From: an uncultured Rubripirellula sp. | Lineage (GTDB): Bacteria > Planctomycetota > Planctomycetia > Pirellulales > Pirellulaceae | Length of the DNA: 64,000 bases | Direction of reading: 5' to 3' | Assembly: GCA_938075415.1 (NCBI GenBank) | Contig: CALJHC010000004.1 | Coordinates: 186,001 to 250,000, forward strand | Shown: one piece after another, positions 1-8,710 of the stretch | Position numbering within the stretch: position 1 is the stretch's first letter | Layout of the letters: every line of letters begins with the position of its first letter | Position numbers and translations under genes: made by a program | Notes under the pieces: generated by a model | What the model saw: the letters and a program-made list of their open reading frames with translations, nothing else | What the model was told of the DNA's origin: nothing | The model's database searches: none

Positions 1-157
1 GATGGTCATAGGGTGCGTATTCGGCGCTGAACTCAACGTAATCAAAAACCTTGCTGTTTCCAATCAACTCGATCACCGTAGGCCAAGACGACAGAATACG
101 AGTTCCCAACGTTGGCTTACCGTGATTGAGCAAATGGCGAAGGCGATTCGTTCGCAT
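1..157 (-). CDS. HpcH/HpaI aldolase family protein, 5' part (runs off left edge)
   Basis: Reading the minus strand from the ATG at 157 gives 52 open codons to the window edge. The peptide contains LLNHGKPTLGTRILSS followed by WPTVIELIGNS and FDYVEFSAEYAPYDH. This is the N-terminal pattern of the HpcH/HpaI aldolase/citrate lyase family (class II pyruvate aldolases), where an LGT strand is followed by the helix that reads P.V.E.I/L and then the DYV.ID/EF.AEH strand. Such enzymes cleave or form 2-keto-3-deoxy acids with pyruvate. The start is supported by AGGA nine bases upstream. Metal-binding and catalytic residues lie outside the window, so the substrate cannot be told. The usual H of the AEH motif reads Y here. 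Confidence 0.7.
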   Translation of the reverse strand, partial: MRTNRLRHLLNHGKPTLGTRILSSWPTVIELIGNSKVFDYVEFSAEYAPYDH

Positions 158-690
158 GGAAAATCATCCTGATCCGTTGTCACTGAAAAATGATCCTTCG
201 AAAAACCAGCAGTTTTACGATCTGGAACAGGCGATCAACATAACACGTAACCGTCAGCAACGCGCGTTTTGGACAAAATGCAATCAGTTCTTCTGGCCAG
301 AAGAAACAACACCGACCAGTTGAGGACGCAATCGCTCTATTTCAATCTCAGTCAAACGTCAGGCTGATGCCGCATGTGACGCCATCTGTTGAAAGGATGA
401 CGAAGATAAATCACCCAAGACCAAAAGCTCGTTTCGTTGCGTCAAACTTTGTTCTTCTCTTCGATCCGAATCGCCCCGCCCGGTCAACAACGACAAGGTC
501 AAGATGACCACGACCTTCGTGACGCCCGACCCAGTTTTAAGACAATGGAAACCGGCCTGATGACTGCAAGCTGAGCCCACCTGATGGGAAAAGAATCAAC
601 CGATGACGTCGCACCTGCATACCTGGCTCGCAAAATGCAATCGAATCTCGACCAACAGTGCTGCAACTGACGTCGGCTGCACAAGAAAAA
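158..690. other. Spacer without a convincing gene
   Basis: Between the aldolase start and the end of the secreted protein at 691. Only short ORFs with no signal peptide, domain or ribosome binding site occur. The leftmost bases should hold the promoter of the aldolase, but no clear -35/-10 pair was recognised. Confidence 0.5.
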
Positions 691-1758
691 TCAGCGAGTC
701 GTTGTGCTTTTCGCCTCGGCCTTTCGCATCTCGTACTGAACTTTACGTTCAACGATCTGATCGATGCGTGCGGAATCTACCACGAAGAACTGAGGATCGT
801 CGATCGCAAAAGGTGTCGACCAAGTGCGACCGTCATTCTGGTTACAGATATTGAAGAAAAAGGATGTAACGCGTTCGGCTTCGTATCCATAGGGAAATTG
901 ACTGACCATTAAGTCACGACCGGTCAGGTTCTCGACCCCTTTGCGGGCAAAATAATGAATTTGGCCATCAGCACTTACCGACATTCCAAATGTCCACCAG
1001 CCAAATTGGTCTGCCGGAATTTTCTTAACGGGGAAGTCATGGCCAAGTGTGTTCCCTCGAACCTTGAGCAAGGCTGAATCCTGCTCAATCCCGCGACTGG
1101 TTTTGCTTCGAAAGTGGACCCAGATTCCGGGCCAGTACGCCTCACTCTGCATCGACGTGCCAATGGAAAAGAGACCTTGACGAGGCTTTTCGGCGGTCGT
1201 TCTGACACCGAGCCGAATACCGAAATGTGGTCCGGTTCGATTTTCCCAAACATCAGGATGCGGAAGGTAAAGACGCACGACGCAACTGGGCATCTCGCGA
1301 GCATGAATCGATGAACCCAAACGCGTTGAGACGTTCATGATCAAATCATCTTGCTGGACATCGTAAGACTGTGTCTTGGGAACACCCGAGTGCATGGTCG
1401 TTATCTGCAGTGAGTGATCACTGCCGGGCAACCCATTGGAGGGCGTTGGAATCACCATCAGGGAATCCGGCTGCCCGCGTTCCGGTCCCTCTGACCAGCG
1501 CCGATTCTTCGAATAAGCCATCGGACCGTAAGTGAGTTCATTCTGCTCTCTGGAACTCTTGGGGAAATTGTGAACGAACTTCCAGTCCGGGTCCTCAAAG
1601 TTGTCACCAACGTACTCAATTTGCTTCCCTGTCCCGGGTACGGGAATTTGCGTTCGCGAATAAATGGGCGACTGCCCCGCCACTCGCGATGAATCCCCAA
1701 GGAAAGAAGCCCCCAAAATGGCAACCGGTAACGCGAGGTGATGGAAGAAATTTCGCAT
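691..1758 (-). CDS. Secreted hypothetical protein, planctomycete type
   Basis: A 355-residue protein with an N-terminal signal peptide (hydrophobic stretch ALPVAILGASFLG, likely cleavage after VAG near residue 28). The mature part is rich in aromatic residues and short beta-strand-like segments, with a middle stretch GPHFGIRLGVRTT and WPGIWVHFRSK. This looks like an all-beta lectin-like sandwich, but I do not recognise a named family. The C-terminus turns helical and charged (about residues 325-355). No catalytic motif is visible. It faces the PQQ protein divergently across a 563-base spacer. The ATG at 1758 gives the full signal peptide; the upstream GAAG is only a weak ribosome binding site. 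The export call is solid, the function is unknown. Confidence 0.75.
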   Translation of the reverse strand: MRNFFHHLALPVAILGASFLGDSSRVAGQSPIYSRTQIPVPGTGKQIEYVGDNFEDPDWKFVHNFPKSSREQNELTYGPMAYSKNRRWSEGPERGQPDSLMVIPTPSNGLPGSDHSLQITTMHSGVPKTQSYDVQQDDLIMNVSTRLGSSIHAREMPSCVVRLYLPHPDVWENRTGPHFGIRLGVRTTAEKPRQGLFSIGTSMQSEAYWPGIWVHFRSKTSRGIEQDSALLKVRGNTLGHDFPVKKIPADQFGWWTFGMSVSADGQIHYFARKGVENLTGRDLMVSQFPYGYEAERVTSFFFNICNQNDGRTWSTPFAIDDPQFFVVDSARIDQIVERKVQYEMRKAEAKSTTTR

Positions 1759-2321
1759 TGCTTCACAGAGGGAAAGAGGTTGGTTTCAGTGTCGAACCGA
1801 GTTGAAAGAATCGGATCAGCACACCGTCATAATTAACCCTCAAACTTGAGCCAGCCTCTATTTCTCCCTCAACCAGTTGAACACCTGCGCAATTCCGCAA
1901 AACCCGATCATTTGGAAGTGCTCTGAGCCGTTTCAGACTTGAACAAAAACTGCAATGCAAACAGAAAACGTCCCTCAGTCCCAATAATTCATGCCAGATA
2001 ATTAGCCAACCAGCGTCAAGTCAATCCATTGAGATCCTCGGTTCCTGAAGCTTCAACTCAGAGAGTTTCCATTCCCGATCAACTATCGCCCAAAAAAAAG
2101 TTGGATGATCTACCAGCTAGGACCTGGCAACCCAACATTTCTTGAGATGACTTGGAGGTTATATTCTTGGCAATCTGGTGTGTCGCAGCCTAAGCACAAA
2201 TGCAAAACAAACGCCATGAACCCTGTTCATTTGGTCGGATGTGCGGCCTGCCAGCAGCCCATCGACACGAAACTCCACTTCAATGAGCAGTGGAAGTATC
2301 AACGAACCAGGATAAAACTCG
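1759..2321. other. Divergent spacer, no gene seen
   Basis: It separates the minus-strand secreted protein from the plus-strand PQQ protein and must hold both promoters. Small ORFs on either strand lack export signals or domains. A run of A at 2092-2099 is the only low-complexity stretch. No repeat or hairpin stood out. Confidence 0.5.
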
Positions 2322-3614
2322 ATGCCAACTAATATCTCGCCAAAATTTTTCGCATTTGCCATCACCGCTGCAATCGTATTCTCATCAACGTTGCACGCTG
2401 AGAACTGGGGAAGCTGGCGTGGCCCACGTGGTGATGGATCTGTCCGTGATGCCGCTCCAGTTCATTGGAATGGTGAAGATGGAACAAACATCAAGTGGAA
2501 GTCTGAAATACCAGGCAGTGGACATTCCAGTCCCATTGTTTGGAATGACCGAGTCTTCGTAACCGCTTGCCTTCCTGACATAGAAGAAAGGGTCTTGATC
2601 TGCATCAATCGTGATTCCGGCGCGATCAGGTGGCGCCAAAGCGTTATGACCACAAGACTGGAGTCAAAGCATGCGTTGAACAGTTTTGCGTCAAGCACGC
2701 CCGCAACGGACGGAAAAATGATCTACGTGGCTTTCATGGAAGCCGACGATCAACAAATTGTCGCGCCCAATGTTGGCAACGAACGGTTGATCTATCCGGG
2801 ATCCATGGTTGTCGCCGCCTACGATTTTGACGGCAATCAAAAATGGATCACCAAGCCCGGACCATTTATCAGTGCTCACGGGTTTTGCAGCAATCCAATT
2901 CTTTATCAGGATCTTGTCATCCTCAATGGCGACCACGATGGCGACTCCTACCTGATCGCTCTACATCGCGACACGGGTGAAATTGTCTGGAAGCAGCCGA
3001 GACGTCACCGAACTCGCAGCTATTGCACACCGCTTATCCGAACGATCAACGGTGATGACCAACTGGTGCTCTCAGGCAGTCTTTGCCTTGCAAGTTTCGA
3101 ACCTGGATCGGGAACCCCAATCTGGAATATCGAGGGACCGACAGAACAATTTGTCGCCTCCCTTGTGCATGACGGATTGGACTTTTATGCCGTCGGTGGC
3201 TACCCGACGCACCACGTCATCTCGGTGCGTCCCACCGGAAACGGGGACGTTTCACAGACGCATGTCCAATGGCACGAAACAAATGTACGCTGCTACGTGC
3301 CCTCACCCGTACTGGTCAAGAATTTTCTCGTCGTTGCTGACGATCGGGGGACAGTCAACTGCTTCGACACAAAGACAGGGTCGCGTTACTGGCAAAATCG
3401 AATGGGGCGACATTATAGCGCCTCACTGCTGGCAACAGACCAAATTGCCTATCTCTGTGATGATGATGGCGTGACCAAACTTCTCAAAGCAGGACCGGAA
3501 GCGGAAATCATTGCGGAGAACCCTCTTGGGGAGAAGGTTTATGCGTCTCCGGCGGTTAGCAACGGCCAACTATTCATTCGTGGCAACCAACACCTCTACT
3601 GCATTCAAGAGTAA
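2322..3614 (+). CDS. PQQ-binding-like beta-propeller repeat protein, secreted
   Basis: A 430-residue protein with a signal peptide (FFAFAITAAIVFSS, cleavage after LHA near residue 26). The mature protein starts with NWGSWRGPRGDG, the WRGP opening typical of planctomycete PQQ/BamB-like propeller proteins. Repeated blade motifs follow, such as GDVW-like GAIRWRQS, GNQKWITK, GEIVWKQP and GSRYWQNR, each ending in a Trp near the blade edge. No PQQ-dependent dehydrogenase catalytic or heme motif is present, so it is more likely a structural or binding propeller than an enzyme. The start is supported by AGGA nine bases upstream. It converges on the DUF1559 gene. Confidence 0.85.
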   Translation: MPTNISPKFFAFAITAAIVFSSTLHAENWGSWRGPRGDGSVRDAAPVHWNGEDGTNIKWKSEIPGSGHSSPIVWNDRVFVTACLPDIEERVLICINRDSGAIRWRQSVMTTRLESKHALNSFASSTPATDGKMIYVAFMEADDQQIVAPNVGNERLIYPGSMVVAAYDFDGNQKWITKPGPFISAHGFCSNPILYQDLVILNGDHDGDSYLIALHRDTGEIVWKQPRRHRTRSYCTPLIRTINGDDQLVLSGSLCLASFEPGSGTPIWNIEGPTEQFVASLVHDGLDFYAVGGYPTHHVISVRPTGNGDVSQTHVQWHETNVRCYVPSPVLVKNFLVVADDRGTVNCFDTKTGSRYWQNRMGRHYSASLLATDQIAYLCDDDGVTKLLKAGPEAEIIAENPLGEKVYASPAVSNGQLFIRGNQHLYCIQE

Positions 3615-3674
3615 CTCTTGTTTTCCACCATCCACTGTCATCAGAAACATCCTGACGGGGATGCCCTAAATTCT

Positions 3675-3723
3675 CGCCATGTTCGGAATTTACGCCATGT
3701 TCTGAATTTACGCCATTGTTCTG
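3675..3723. repeat. Tandem repeat, 18-bp unit, 2.7 copies
   Basis: Two units of the form CGCCATGTTCKGAATTTA lie head to tail at 3675-3692 and 3693-3710, differing by one base. A third partial unit (CGCCATTGTTCTG) follows at 3711-3723. The repeat sits in the short gap between two convergent genes. No coding use is apparent. Confidence 0.85.
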
Positions 3724-3872
3724 GGCAAATCAGGCGTCAGTAACATCCAGCCAGTTGTTGATCAAGAAATCAATCCACCCTCGTCTTCTCACTCTCAACC
3801 AGTCCGCAACACCACGAATCGCCCATGTTTTCGGCGAGCACGATGTGGGTAGCAGTGGTCAAACTCATCATC

Positions 3873-4889
3873 CTAAAAGTCACCCAACTCCAGCACTTCT
3901 CGACCGTGACGCGTTCCGACAGCGTGCCAAATCTCCCGGTTGATTGAATCTGTCACCGACTTCACCGAACCATCAACCATCGCGGATTGAACCAGTCCAC
4001 CGTGATGACTGCGCGAGGTAATCATGGCATAGGTTGGATTCCCCGCACTTCCGTCTTTTCCTTCTTGCCACGAACTGTAGTCCATCTCTTCATAGACGCG
4101 ACCGTCATAAGTGAACCGAACTCTCTGGTTCGGCGTCAAGGTGACCGTGATCCCAGTATGGTGAACGCGTCCATCAGGCCACTCCGTGTGCCCCGTCTCC
4201 TTGAACTGAGATCCACTTGCCACCATTGCCTCGGCTGCCTCAACTGAGGTTGGCATCACCGTTGACAGGGGGCCACCATTTCGCATGTAGGGTGTCCAAC
4301 CTTTCACCTCACTCACCAGAAGAGTGTTTGAGGCGCCATCAAGACAGTCCCGAAAACCGAGGAATGAATCGGGGAAAAACATTCCGTTGCCACCTTTTCG
4401 CGTTTGTGGGTTGTAAACAAACCATGTACCGAAATTGAATCCATAGTTGGTTGGATAAAGAGAGGGTCGATCGTCATCGAATACTCGAATCAAGCCACTT
4501 CCAGGATCACTTGGACAGGCGTAGGTTGGGACCTGAACCCCGTCAATCACCGACTGTCCATCCCACGCCAATGACAAGTCCACTTTACTGTACAAAGCTG
4601 CCTGCTCAAGCTGCGGCAAAATCCGACCATGAACGCCCCATGAACCATTGTTGCCCGTTGAAGTAACACTTAGATCCAGGGTCGCGGAAGCAGGAAATTT
4701 CCGAAAAATGCTCTCGTAGTTATGGCAAGCTAATGCAATCTGCTTGAGGTTGTTGGCGCAGGAATTCCTGCGGGCAGCCTCGCGAGCCTCTTGCACTGCC
4801 GGAAGCAACAAGCCCACCATGATCCCGATGATGGCAATCACCACCAATAGTTCGACTAAAGTAAAGCCAGGACGACTCACTCGCTTCAT
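3873..4889 (-). CDS. DUF1559 protein with N-terminal methylation (pseudopilin-like) motif
   Basis: A 338-residue protein. The start is placed at the ATG at 4889, not the longer frame beginning at 5033, because GGAG lies six bases upstream and the type IV pilin-like motif follows directly: SRPGFTLVELLVVIAIIG, with the prepilin peptidase site after the Gly and the conserved Glu at +5. Downstream come LLLPAVQEAREAARRNSC and NNLKQIALACHNY, the DUF1559 signature, and the C-terminal HHGG...VDGSVK element that corresponds to the family's H-x9-DG motif. Proteins of this family are numerous in planctomycetes and are thought to be surface or periplasmic pseudopilin-like proteins. Function unknown beyond that. 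Confidence 0.93.
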   Translation of the reverse strand: MKRVSRPGFTLVELLVVIAIIGIMVGLLLPAVQEAREAARRNSCANNLKQIALACHNYESIFRKFPASATLDLSVTSTGNNGSWGVHGRILPQLEQAALYSKVDLSLAWDGQSVIDGVQVPTYACPSDPGSGLIRVFDDDRPSLYPTNYGFNFGTWFVYNPQTRKGGNGMFFPDSFLGFRDCLDGASNTLLVSEVKGWTPYMRNGGPLSTVMPTSVEAAEAMVASGSQFKETGHTEWPDGRVHHTGITVTLTPNQRVRFTYDGRVYEEMDYSSWQEGKDGSAGNPTYAMITSRSHHGGLVQSAMVDGSVKSVTDSINREIWHAVGTRHGREVLELGDF

Positions 4890-5534
4890 TCGCTGCTCCG
4901 AGTGTAAAGAGGTAATCAAAAAAGAGCCTTTGGCCTGACCATACCCAAAAACTAATTTGATCCAACTCGTAATCCAAACACAATCAACTTCAAAATTTCT
5001 GCTCAATTCAATAGTCGCTAACACTCGGGACATCCTGTACCCATCATCTTCGATGCCCCCGCGTCAAAATCGATACGTTAACGAAACATCACCATTTTGA
5101 ATGACGAGAAGATGCACCACAAATGAAGGCCCGGGCGACAGTTACACAATGTCGTCGCAACATCGGACCAAATGACTTCTACTTCCATTGGTGACCAGGG
5201 GGTCCGCCTCTGAGTTTGAGATGCCTCAACCAGCCGATTACCGGTGTTGAACTGCGTTACGGTGTGGCCGCGTATCATTGTGCTGATGGTGGCTGTGTCA
5301 ACGACCTTCCGTGCCGATAACGTTGTCACCTTATGGTACTTGAGAATCAATACCATTCAAGCGGCGGAGATTCTCAGAATTCATCGCAGGATACTGCGAA
5401 CAAAAACCGTCAGCATAAAATCGAATGAGCTGAAATTGAGGACACTTGCAGTGAATCATGTCTAAGGGAAAAAACAATCAATCATTGCACTCAGTCCCAG
5501 CAGACGTCGCGAACAGTGGCGCAACCCAGAAAAA
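4890..5534. other. Spacer holding a decayed response-regulator-like remnant
   Basis: The gap between the DUF1559 start and the thioredoxin gene. Apart from the remnant annotated at 5220-5414, small ORFs on both strands have no recognisable domain. The promoter of the DUF1559 gene should lie at its left end. Confidence 0.45.
5220..5414 (+). pseudogene. Possible remnant of a RegA/PrrA-type response regulator
   Basis: In one plus-strand frame the peptide runs SRLPVLNCVTVWPRIIVL, then LWYL, and then directly INTIQAAEILRIHRRILR. The first part resembles the end of a receiver domain (L.L...WP..RIIVLTG). The last part matches the Fis-type helix-turn-helix of RegA/PrrA-like regulators (AAR.LGIHRR.L.R). 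The linker between receiver and DNA-binding helix, about 50-60 residues in intact proteins, is missing. There is no proper start codon or ribosome binding site. I infer a decayed gene with an internal deletion; a chance match of about 20 residues cannot be excluded. Confidence 0.35.
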
Positions 5535-6383
5535 CTAGAACAATAACATCGACAGTTGGCGACGATAATCACTTACCAGCTCTGAATCGGGTGGCAGCGA
5601 TTTAAAAACATCCACCATCAACTCTCTCGCCTTCTCACCAACACCCGCACGATCCTGTTCCACCAATCGCAAACAAATCTCAAATGTCTCTTGGTATTCC
5701 TGACTACCAACCAAGGCCGAGGCTAGCGAAAACTGAGCTTCGAAATCATCCGGATTCGCTTCCGCCTCCGAACGTACTGAGGCGACGTCGACTCTCGCCT
5801 TGGAACGCAAAGACAAGGCACTCTTCAATTGCTCTGCCTCAGCCTCTAAGTAACCACGACTCTCTAATTCAGAGAGAATCATTTGGACATCCTCAACACA
5901 ATCCAGATCCAATAATTCATTACCAATACCCACCAAGAGATTGGCGTTATCCTTGGAGCCTTCTCGCAATTCACGAAGTTGTTTGACTGCTTCTTCAACA
6001 TCGGTTTTCGCGAGCGTCTTGGCGTGAACCAGCAAAACATGATTCTGCAGTGCGGCGAGCCATTCTCGAATTGCAGACTCGGGCAATGCACCTTCGAAGC
6101 GGTCGATGACTTGTCCATCCAGCACCGCAAAGACGGCAGGAATGCCTGCGACTTCGAACTGACCCGCAGCCTCCGCATTGTGCTCGGTTTCGGCCTTCAC
6201 CAGAGTGAAGCCACCAGCAAACTCCTCGGCCAAAGACTCCAACACGGGTCCAATCATTCGACAAGGAGCACACCACTCTGCCCAGAAGTCGACCACGACC
6301 AAACCCGTTTCAGACCTCGTGATCACATCCGCTTCAAACGTCGCGTCAGTCGTGCTTACCAACCATTCATTGGTTTCTGCCAT
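5535..6383 (-). CDS. Thioredoxin-TPR protein, YbbN/CnoX-like
   Basis: A 282-residue cytoplasmic protein without a signal peptide. Residues 1-110 form a thioredoxin domain with the active site WCAPC (Cys38, Cys41) in VVDFWAEWCAPCRMIGP and the cis-Pro in AGIPAVF (Pro82). Residues 115-282 are helical and fit the tetratricopeptide module that follows thioredoxin in E. coli YbbN/CnoX, including ANPDDFEAQFSLASALVGSQ. In E. coli that protein is a chaperedoxin that works with chaperonin. Unlike E. coli CnoX, whose active site has lost the CxxC pair, both cysteines are present here, so redox activity is likely. It lies 35 bases behind the lipoprotein gene on the same strand and is probably co-transcribed. 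Confidence 0.92.
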   Translation of the reverse strand: MAETNEWLVSTTDATFEADVITRSETGLVVVDFWAEWCAPCRMIGPVLESLAEEFAGGFTLVKAETEHNAEAAGQFEVAGIPAVFAVLDGQVIDRFEGALPESAIREWLAALQNHVLLVHAKTLAKTDVEEAVKQLRELREGSKDNANLLVGIGNELLDLDCVEDVQMILSELESRGYLEAEAEQLKSALSLRSKARVDVASVRSEAEANPDDFEAQFSLASALVGSQEYQETFEICLRLVEQDRAGVGEKARELMVDVFKSLPPDSELVSDYRRQLSMLLF

Positions 6384-6418
6384 GGGTTATTTCACTTGGT
6401 GTTGAGAAAAAAATCAAA

Positions 6419-7789
6419 CTAGAGGTCCGTCCGCAATTCCACCGTCATTCGCTCAAACTCACGACGAATTGATTCATTACCAAACTCTCGAAGCGGAGGA
6501 ATCTCTAGCTTCATCAAAGCTTCAAAATCTCGCCTTCCTGTTTTCATCAGCGATGCAACATCACTCGACAGTTTCACGGTGTTGTAGGTATTCATGGCTG
6601 TAGCCAGGTTCTTCTGCGACCTTCGATTTTCCGCTTCGATCAAGGCTGCATTTCGCTGCAAATAATCGATGTACAGAACAGCGGTTTCCTGGGTGAGCTT
6701 ATTTGATTCAATGTTGCCAGCAAGCAGTACGGGGTCTCCACCATTAATTTCAATGATCGACCTGGCTTGGGCAATATTCTCATCAGCCTGCTTGGAGAAC
6801 TGCTTGAGCTTGGGAATATGTTTCTCTCTGACATCTCGAACGAATGATTTCTGAATCCGATCCATCACGTGGACCATGACGACATACATACCGTAATAGC
6901 GTTTAGAGACATCGAGGGCTTCACCACTCTGTTGTGTCAACCGCTGCAACTGTGTCGTGATATTTTTAATATTCTCAAAAACAACAGCCATTGAAACGAT
7001 ATCGTCACCGGAGACAGAGGAAAGAAGTGATTCGACTGCTTCCTCATCAACCACGACACCAATCGCAGCCAACTCCTTCGCAAACTGTCTTTTCAATTCA
7101 ATCAGCTGTTCCTCCTGCTGATCGATTGCTTTCTCTTCATCTTTGATCTGCTGATCAATCGCTTCCTTGGACAACTCAAATGGATTCACTTTATCAAGCT
7201 GTGTCTGATCCCTCGCCCACCGAGCGGAAACACGTTGACGTCGATAGTCGGCAATGCTTTCGTGACTTAACCTAATCAGCTCATTCGAGTCACGGATTTG
7301 CTGCCGATAGTCAGACACCTCGGAACTACCAAGCACGACAATCGCCGCGTCAAGCAACTCGTTGATCGCAGCTGAATTGGTCTGCTTATCCTCGGTAAAC
7401 GGAATTCTGGATTTATCCGGCAGATCGGCGTGTTGATCCACTAAATCCCGCGCGTCCTCAAGTATCGGAAGCACATCCTCGAAAAGCTCTCCGAATCTTT
7501 CATCGGTGACTAGACCCAAATCACCCTCGTCGGTAATCAACTCCACTCGCGGCGAGGATTCACCATTCACAGAGTCGGAACCTCCCCCAGGTGGATCGTT
7601 CAAACTCAACAAATCATCGGGAGCAACGACAAGGTCAGCGGTAGGGGCATTTTCTGTTGCCTCATTCGAAGTAGCCTCATTCGAAGTAGCCTCAGTACTC
7701 TCGGCCTCGCCCAAGTCATCAGACCCACAGCCCGCTAACCCAAATGAAAGCAGCAGAGTGAGTATGCCGAGCAGAGAATTCATCTTCAT
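6419..7789 (-). CDS. Coiled-coil lipoprotein, hypothetical
   Basis: A 456-residue protein with a lipoprotein signal: LLLSFGLAGC, so Cys21 is the probable lipidated residue, followed by the acidic GSDDLGEAE. Residues 28-45 carry a short repeat in which EATSN occurs twice and EATEN once, encoded by a tandem 15-bp duplication. The remaining chain is helical and highly charged with heptad-like stretches (about residues 200-245 and 330-350), so a coiled coil is likely. No enzyme motif is visible. The AGG eight bases before the ATG at 7789 supports this start. It precedes the thioredoxin-TPR gene by 35 bases. I do not recognise the family. Confidence 0.8.
   Translation of the reverse strand: MKMNSLLGILTLLLSFGLAGCGSDDLGEAESTEATSNEATSNEATENAPTADLVVAPDDLLSLNDPPGGGSDSVNGESSPRVELITDEGDLGLVTDERFGELFEDVLPILEDARDLVDQHADLPDKSRIPFTEDKQTNSAAINELLDAAIVVLGSSEVSDYRQQIRDSNELIRLSHESIADYRRQRVSARWARDQTQLDKVNPFELSKEAIDQQIKDEEKAIDQQEEQLIELKRQFAKELAAIGVVVDEEAVESLLSSVSGDDIVSMAVVFENIKNITTQLQRLTQQSGEALDVSKRYYGMYVVMVHVMDRIQKSFVRDVREKHIPKLKQFSKQADENIAQARSIIEINGGDPVLLAGNIESNKLTQETAVLYIDYLQRNAALIEAENRRSQKNLATAMNTYNTVKLSSDVASLMKTGRRDFEALMKLEIPPLREFGNESIRREFERMTVELRTDL
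7670..7705. repeat. 15-bp in-frame tandem duplication in the lipoprotein gene
   Basis: The unit CCTCATTCGAAGTAG occurs twice in direct succession within the lipoprotein coding region and keeps the reading frame. It adds one five-residue unit (EATSN on the minus strand) just after the lipidated cysteine. Confidence 0.7.
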
Positions 7790-8710
7790 GTTCTGGACCT
7801 AATTTTGCCCACCAGATGTTTTCCATCGCCGGTAAACCAGCAATGAAAAATCGATTCAGTGACGGGCGACCCGATGTGAATCATTTATTTATATTCTTGT
7901 GAAATTCTGCGACCAAAAAAAACATTGGTGCAAATAATTGGATGAGACAAGCAACATCTTCGATAAATTTACCACATCATCCAACACTGAAACGATAACG
8001 GAGATCAGTGCAGAACGGCTAATGAATCCAGTAAATGGCCATTTCTTGGCATTTACCCAATGTGCCTCCCCACAAACACCAACTGCCACCGGGCAACCAA
8101 AAACCCACCAATCATAGAGCCTCTCAAACAAAACGGGAGACCCGAATCGCTTTTCTTTCCTTTCTCACCTCCATAAATCCACCTAAATCGCCTACACTAA
8201 CAATTCGCTTTTCCAGCAGCAAAAAAGCCACGCGACTCTTCGGGGTAAGACGTTTGGCAAAGCCTCGAAGCTGTCACCACTGACGAGTCTCCGTCTTTCA
8301 GTTGCATTTCCTCTCTCGGCTGAACACCGACCTAGAGAGCTAAGTTTCGATTTGATCAGTTCGACATCGAGAAACAATCGATCGACCTCCCGAACCAACA
8401 AGGGGGCAAACAGCATGGCGATTTAGACAATGCGCATTTCAGCATGCAATCTTCATTACTATCACGAGCAGGTAACCGGACGCTGCTTTACCAGCAAAAC
8501 AAAGATGCCGGTAATCCAAAGACATTTGGGCAACGACACTTGCGGGTCGAACCAGATAAGTTCTCATTCAACACTCACCGTGTGAATTAACCAATCCCTT
8601 TCGAGACTCGGGATCACTCAGAGATCTGCTTTGGGACGGCATGAATCGTCTCGACTGAAACCGAACAAGAACGAACATCCAATCAACTAGTCTAACAATG
8701 GAGGGAGATC
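7790..8710. other. Long divergent spacer before the SPFH pair
   Basis: A 921-base gap between the lipoprotein start and the SPFH operon. No ORF here has a ribosome binding site together with a recognisable product. An imperfect hairpin lies at 8031-8056. The spacer is long enough for a regulatory leader or a small RNA, but I cannot show one. It must contain the promoters of both flanking operons. Confidence 0.5.
8031..8056. repeat. Imperfect inverted repeat
   Basis: GTAAATGGCC and GGCATTTAC pair with one bulged G around a seven-base loop. It lies in the middle of the 0.9 kb divergent spacer. It could be an operator or part of an RNA fold; nothing beyond the symmetry supports either. Confidence 0.4.

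Noticed and set aside
2977..3474. 165-codon ORF inside the PQQ gene
   Set aside because: Overlaps the PQQ protein in another frame on the same strand; composition is Arg/Ser-rich shadow-like sequence.
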